Assembly (NCBI RefSeq): GCF_029211125.1
Contig: NZ_JARGEN010000049.1
Location: forward strand, 1 to 44,959
Direction of reading: 5' to 3'
From: Curvibacter soli
GTDB lineage: Bacteria > Pseudomonadota > Gammaproteobacteria > Burkholderiales > Burkholderiaceae_C
Length of the DNA stretch: 44,959 bases
The translations under genes and the position numbers were made by a program. Below, piece after piece: positions 43,077 through 44,959 of the stretch. Each line of letters starts with the position of its first letter. Position 1 is the first letter of the stretch. The notes under the pieces are model-generated. The model did no database searches. It saw only the letters and a program-made list of their open reading frames with translations, and was not told the DNA's origin.

Positions 43077-43206
43077 TGCAAAAACTACCCGATTTGAGTG
43101 AACTCAGCCACAGCGATAAAGACGAGTTGATTCGTCTTTTGTGGTCGATGCTTCAGGGTCAGTCGAAACAGGTTTCCGTATTGCAAGGGCAGGTTGGCGC
43201 GCGGCA
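43077..43206 (+). pseudogene. IS66-family transposase, N-terminal stub
   Basis: From ATG 43077 the frame reads MQKLPDLSELSHSDKDELIR, LLWSMLQGQSKQVSVLQGQV, the usual N-terminus and coiled coil of IS66 TnpC proteins. It ends about 40 residues in, and the following sequence is the 3' region of the isochorismatase-like gene on the other strand. Confidence 0.65.
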
Positions 43207-43238
43207 CACGTGGGCTTCATCTTCATGCTTGTGTGCTG

Positions 43239-43844
43239 TTATTTGATGAGCGTCAGGGCTTCGCGGAACAGCGGGTGCTCCGCGGTGCGCAGCCATTCGA
43301 AGGCCACCATCTCCATGGTCACGAGTTCCGCGCCGGCACCGGCCAGGCGGTCGAATGCCGCATCGCGGTTGCGCTCGGTGCGCGAGCCGCAGGCATCGGT
43401 CACCACCCACACGTCGAACTCGTCCTCGATCAAATCGAGCGCCGTCTGCAGCAGGCACACATGGGCTTCGCAGCCGGCGATGACGATGCTGCCGCGCTCG
43501 GGCGCCTGCGCCTGGGCGGGCTTCTGCAGGTGCCGCGGCAGGCTGCGCGCGTTGCCGCCCTGCGGGCGCGCGGGCGGGCGCAGCCATTCGCCCAGGCCTT
43601 CTTCGGCGGCGCTGAAATGCATCTTGGCCAGCGTCCTGGCGCACAGCGCGCGCAACTCGGGCGCGTTCTCACCCAGGCGCGAGGGGTTCTGCTCTGTGCC
43701 CCACACCGGCACATCGAGCATCCGCGCGATCCGCGCGAGCCGCAGCGCCTGCGCGAGCACGGCGGCGCCGTCGTGGATGGCGGGCATCAGGCGGGCCTGG
43801 TAATCCACCAGCACCAGTTGGGATTCGCAAGCGTCGAGCAGCAT
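43239..43844 (-). CDS. Isochorismatase-fold cysteine hydrolase
   Basis: The 201-residue protein has the family triad: Asp in QLVLVDYQARLMPAI, Lys in LAKMHFSA and Cys in IVIAGCEAHVCLLQTALDLI. It resembles the YcaC/nicotinamidase-like hydrolases; substrate unknown. Its stop is close to the end of the IS66 stub. It is divergent from the NlpC/P60 gene, 81 bp away. Confidence 0.9.
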   Translation of the reverse strand: MLLDACESQLVLVDYQARLMPAIHDGAAVLAQALRLARIARMLDVPVWGTEQNPSRLGENAPELRALCARTLAKMHFSAAEEGLGEWLRPPARPQGGNARSLPRHLQKPAQAQAPERGSIVIAGCEAHVCLLQTALDLIEDEFDVWVVTDACGSRTERNRDAAFDRLAGAGAELVTMEMVAFEWLRTAEHPLFREALTLIK

Positions 43845-43925
43845 GGGACAGGTCTTTTTCTCAAATGTAATCAGCCCGTATTTTCGCTTGACGCCCCGGA
43901 CTGGGGTCGATTACCCTTGCGCCCC

Positions 43926-44522
43926 ATGTCCCGATGGTTCTGCGTCTTGTTACTTGTCTGCGCAAGCGCCCATGCGGCGCCGGCGGCCTCCCCCTCCCCC
44001 TCCGCCCCCACCGCCCCCACGGCGGACGACATCCACCAGCTTCTCGCGGACCAGGGCCTGATCGAGCGGATCGACCATGTGCGCCAGTCGGTGCGGCAGC
44101 GCGCCTCTGAACTCGTCGTCAACGCCATGGGCTTCCTCGGCGTGCCCTACCGCCGCGGCGGCAACGATGCCGACACGGGGTTCGACTGCAGCGGCTTCGT
44201 GCGCGCCATCTATGAACAGACCGTGGGCCTGCTGTTGCCGCGCCGCGCCAACGAGCAGGCCGCCGCCACGCAGAAGATCGACAAAAACGATCTGCAGCCC
44301 GGCGATCTGGTGTTCTTCAACACCCTGCGCCGCGCGTTCAGCCACGTGGGCATCTATGTGGGCGACGGCAAGTTCATCCATGCGCCCAGGCCCGGCGCGC
44401 AGGTGCGCGTGGAAGACATGGACCTGGGCTACTGGCGCCGCCGCTTCGACGGCGCGCGCCGCGTGGTCACCGACCACGACACGCCCGCCGCCGCCGCGGA
44501 CGAAGCGGACGCCGTTCACTGA
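43926..44522 (+). CDS. Exported NlpC/P60-family peptidoglycan endopeptidase
   Basis: The 198-residue protein has a signal peptide (WFCVLLLVCASAHAAPAA), a Pro/Ser-rich linker, and the NlpC/P60 domain with catalytic Cys in GFDCSGFVRAIYEQ, His in SHVGIYVGDGKFIHAPRPG and the usual LQPGDLVFFNT. It cleaves peptide stems of murein in the periplasm. ATG 43926 gives a proper signal peptide; the open frame upstream shadows the hydrolase gene. Confidence 0.94.
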   Translation: MSRWFCVLLLVCASAHAAPAASPSPSAPTAPTADDIHQLLADQGLIERIDHVRQSVRQRASELVVNAMGFLGVPYRRGGNDADTGFDCSGFVRAIYEQTVGLLLPRRANEQAAATQKIDKNDLQPGDLVFFNTLRRAFSHVGIYVGDGKFIHAPRPGAQVRVEDMDLGYWRRRFDGARRVVTDHDTPAAAADEADAVH

Positions 44523-44959
44523 CCGCGAGGCCCGGGCGCCCTTTCGCCAAGGCACCGCCCCCACGCGCCATGCGCAACCGGCTCATGAAATCCGAGCCCG
44601 GCGAGTGCGCCCGACAAGTCCAAGCTCAGCGCGTGGCGCAACAGTTGGACGACAAGTAGGGGCGACTCCGGTTCGGTGTGCTTCACGCAGACATGGCAGC
44701 GACCACGAGCACGGTCATATTGGCCGCCACTCCAGCCGGTAGCAATAGCCTGAAACCGTGACCACCCCATTACGAATCAGCCTCAGTAGGTTGGCAGTGA
44801 TAATCTGGGACACTCCCGGATCAATGAAATCAACGACCTCTGGCACCAACTGAGGTTCTGATTATCCCTCAGAATCGCCGTTTTTCATAGCCGCAGTCTT
44901 GTCCAACGAGGTATGAGCCTGGAGCCGGGCTCGTGATTCCACTGAGCAATGAGCCTGGC
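44523..44959. other. Unassigned end of window
   Basis: I find no convincing gene in this stretch. A reverse frame at 44516-44770 is open but lacks recognisable motifs. The last ~200 bases are less G+C-rich than the neighbouring genes, suggesting mobile or degraded DNA continuing beyond the window. Confidence 0.4.

Noticed and set aside
44516-44770. 84-residue minus-strand frame at the window end
   Set aside because: No start context, motif or family resemblance; kept as unassigned sequence.

Overview
The window looks like chromosomal DNA of a high-G+C betaproteobacterium, most likely Comamonadaceae (Acidovorax/Alicycliphilus/Comamonas-like). The reasons are gene order (aat-bpt, mltG-tmk-holB-pilZ-tatD, thiO-thiS-thiG-thiE, manB-waaA), protein style, and a short GATAGCTGCCAGCGC-type interspersed repeat that I associate with this family. 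The genus is an inference.

Layout. 1-591: relics and a 176-bp MITE. 592-2897: iclR, bpt, aat (N-degron transferases). 3007-3201: two tandem tRNA-Asn genes. 3214-8961: thiamine block, with thiE-thiG-thiS-thiO leftward, thiD rightward, and a cytX-type permease under a TPP riboswitch. 8978-10062: fused IS110/IS630 relics and a small coiled-coil membrane protein with a terminator. 10204-14786: leftward housekeeping cluster mltG-tmk-holB-pilZ-tatD-ankyrin, joined by ATGA overlaps. 14832-15749: ygfZ. 15750-17509: decayed CMD/LysR pair, nested MITEs, and a vapBC toxin-antitoxin pair split by a MITE. 17515-18955: GNAT and HSL-type esterase. 19116-20941: an IS607-type element (serine recombinase plus TnpB) with a candidate omega-RNA end. 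21049-25798: Fe-type alcohol dehydrogenase, HDOD protein, tex. 26075-28369: flavin-monooxygenase relic, DUF1566-like protein, small ORF, MITE, DODA-type dioxygenase. 28588-31177: ZnuD-like TonB receptor and a His-rich periplasmic protein. 31392-32833: pirin and msrA. 32834-33851: MITEs and a TetR relic. 33852-37642: PCMT-like, rhodanese, waaA, manB. 37763-40072: ada-alkA fusion and ogt, an alkylation-repair pair. 40395-42401: prpE. 42576-44522: ferritin-like protein, IS66 stub, isochorismatase-fold hydrolase, NlpC/P60 peptidase.

The most notable layer is a set of small non-autonomous elements. Family A (234-241 bp, four copies) and family B (176 bp, two copies) have different interiors but share an approximately 18-bp terminal inverted repeat and make 5-bp target duplications, so one absent transposase probably moves both. 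A third family (about 160 bp, three copies) has GTGCAGTGTTC ends, TA duplications and a conserved internal hairpin. These elements have rewritten gene ends: one separated vapB from vapC, which formerly overlapped by ATGA, one replaced the C-terminus of the Ada-AlkA fusion, and one is inserted inside the terminal repeat of another. Separately, the roughly 50-bp repeat lies in frame inside tex and waaA, and a 39-codon repeat-like insert sits beside a core motif of prpE.

All calls come from reading the sequence; no database search was possible. Family names rest on recognised motifs.
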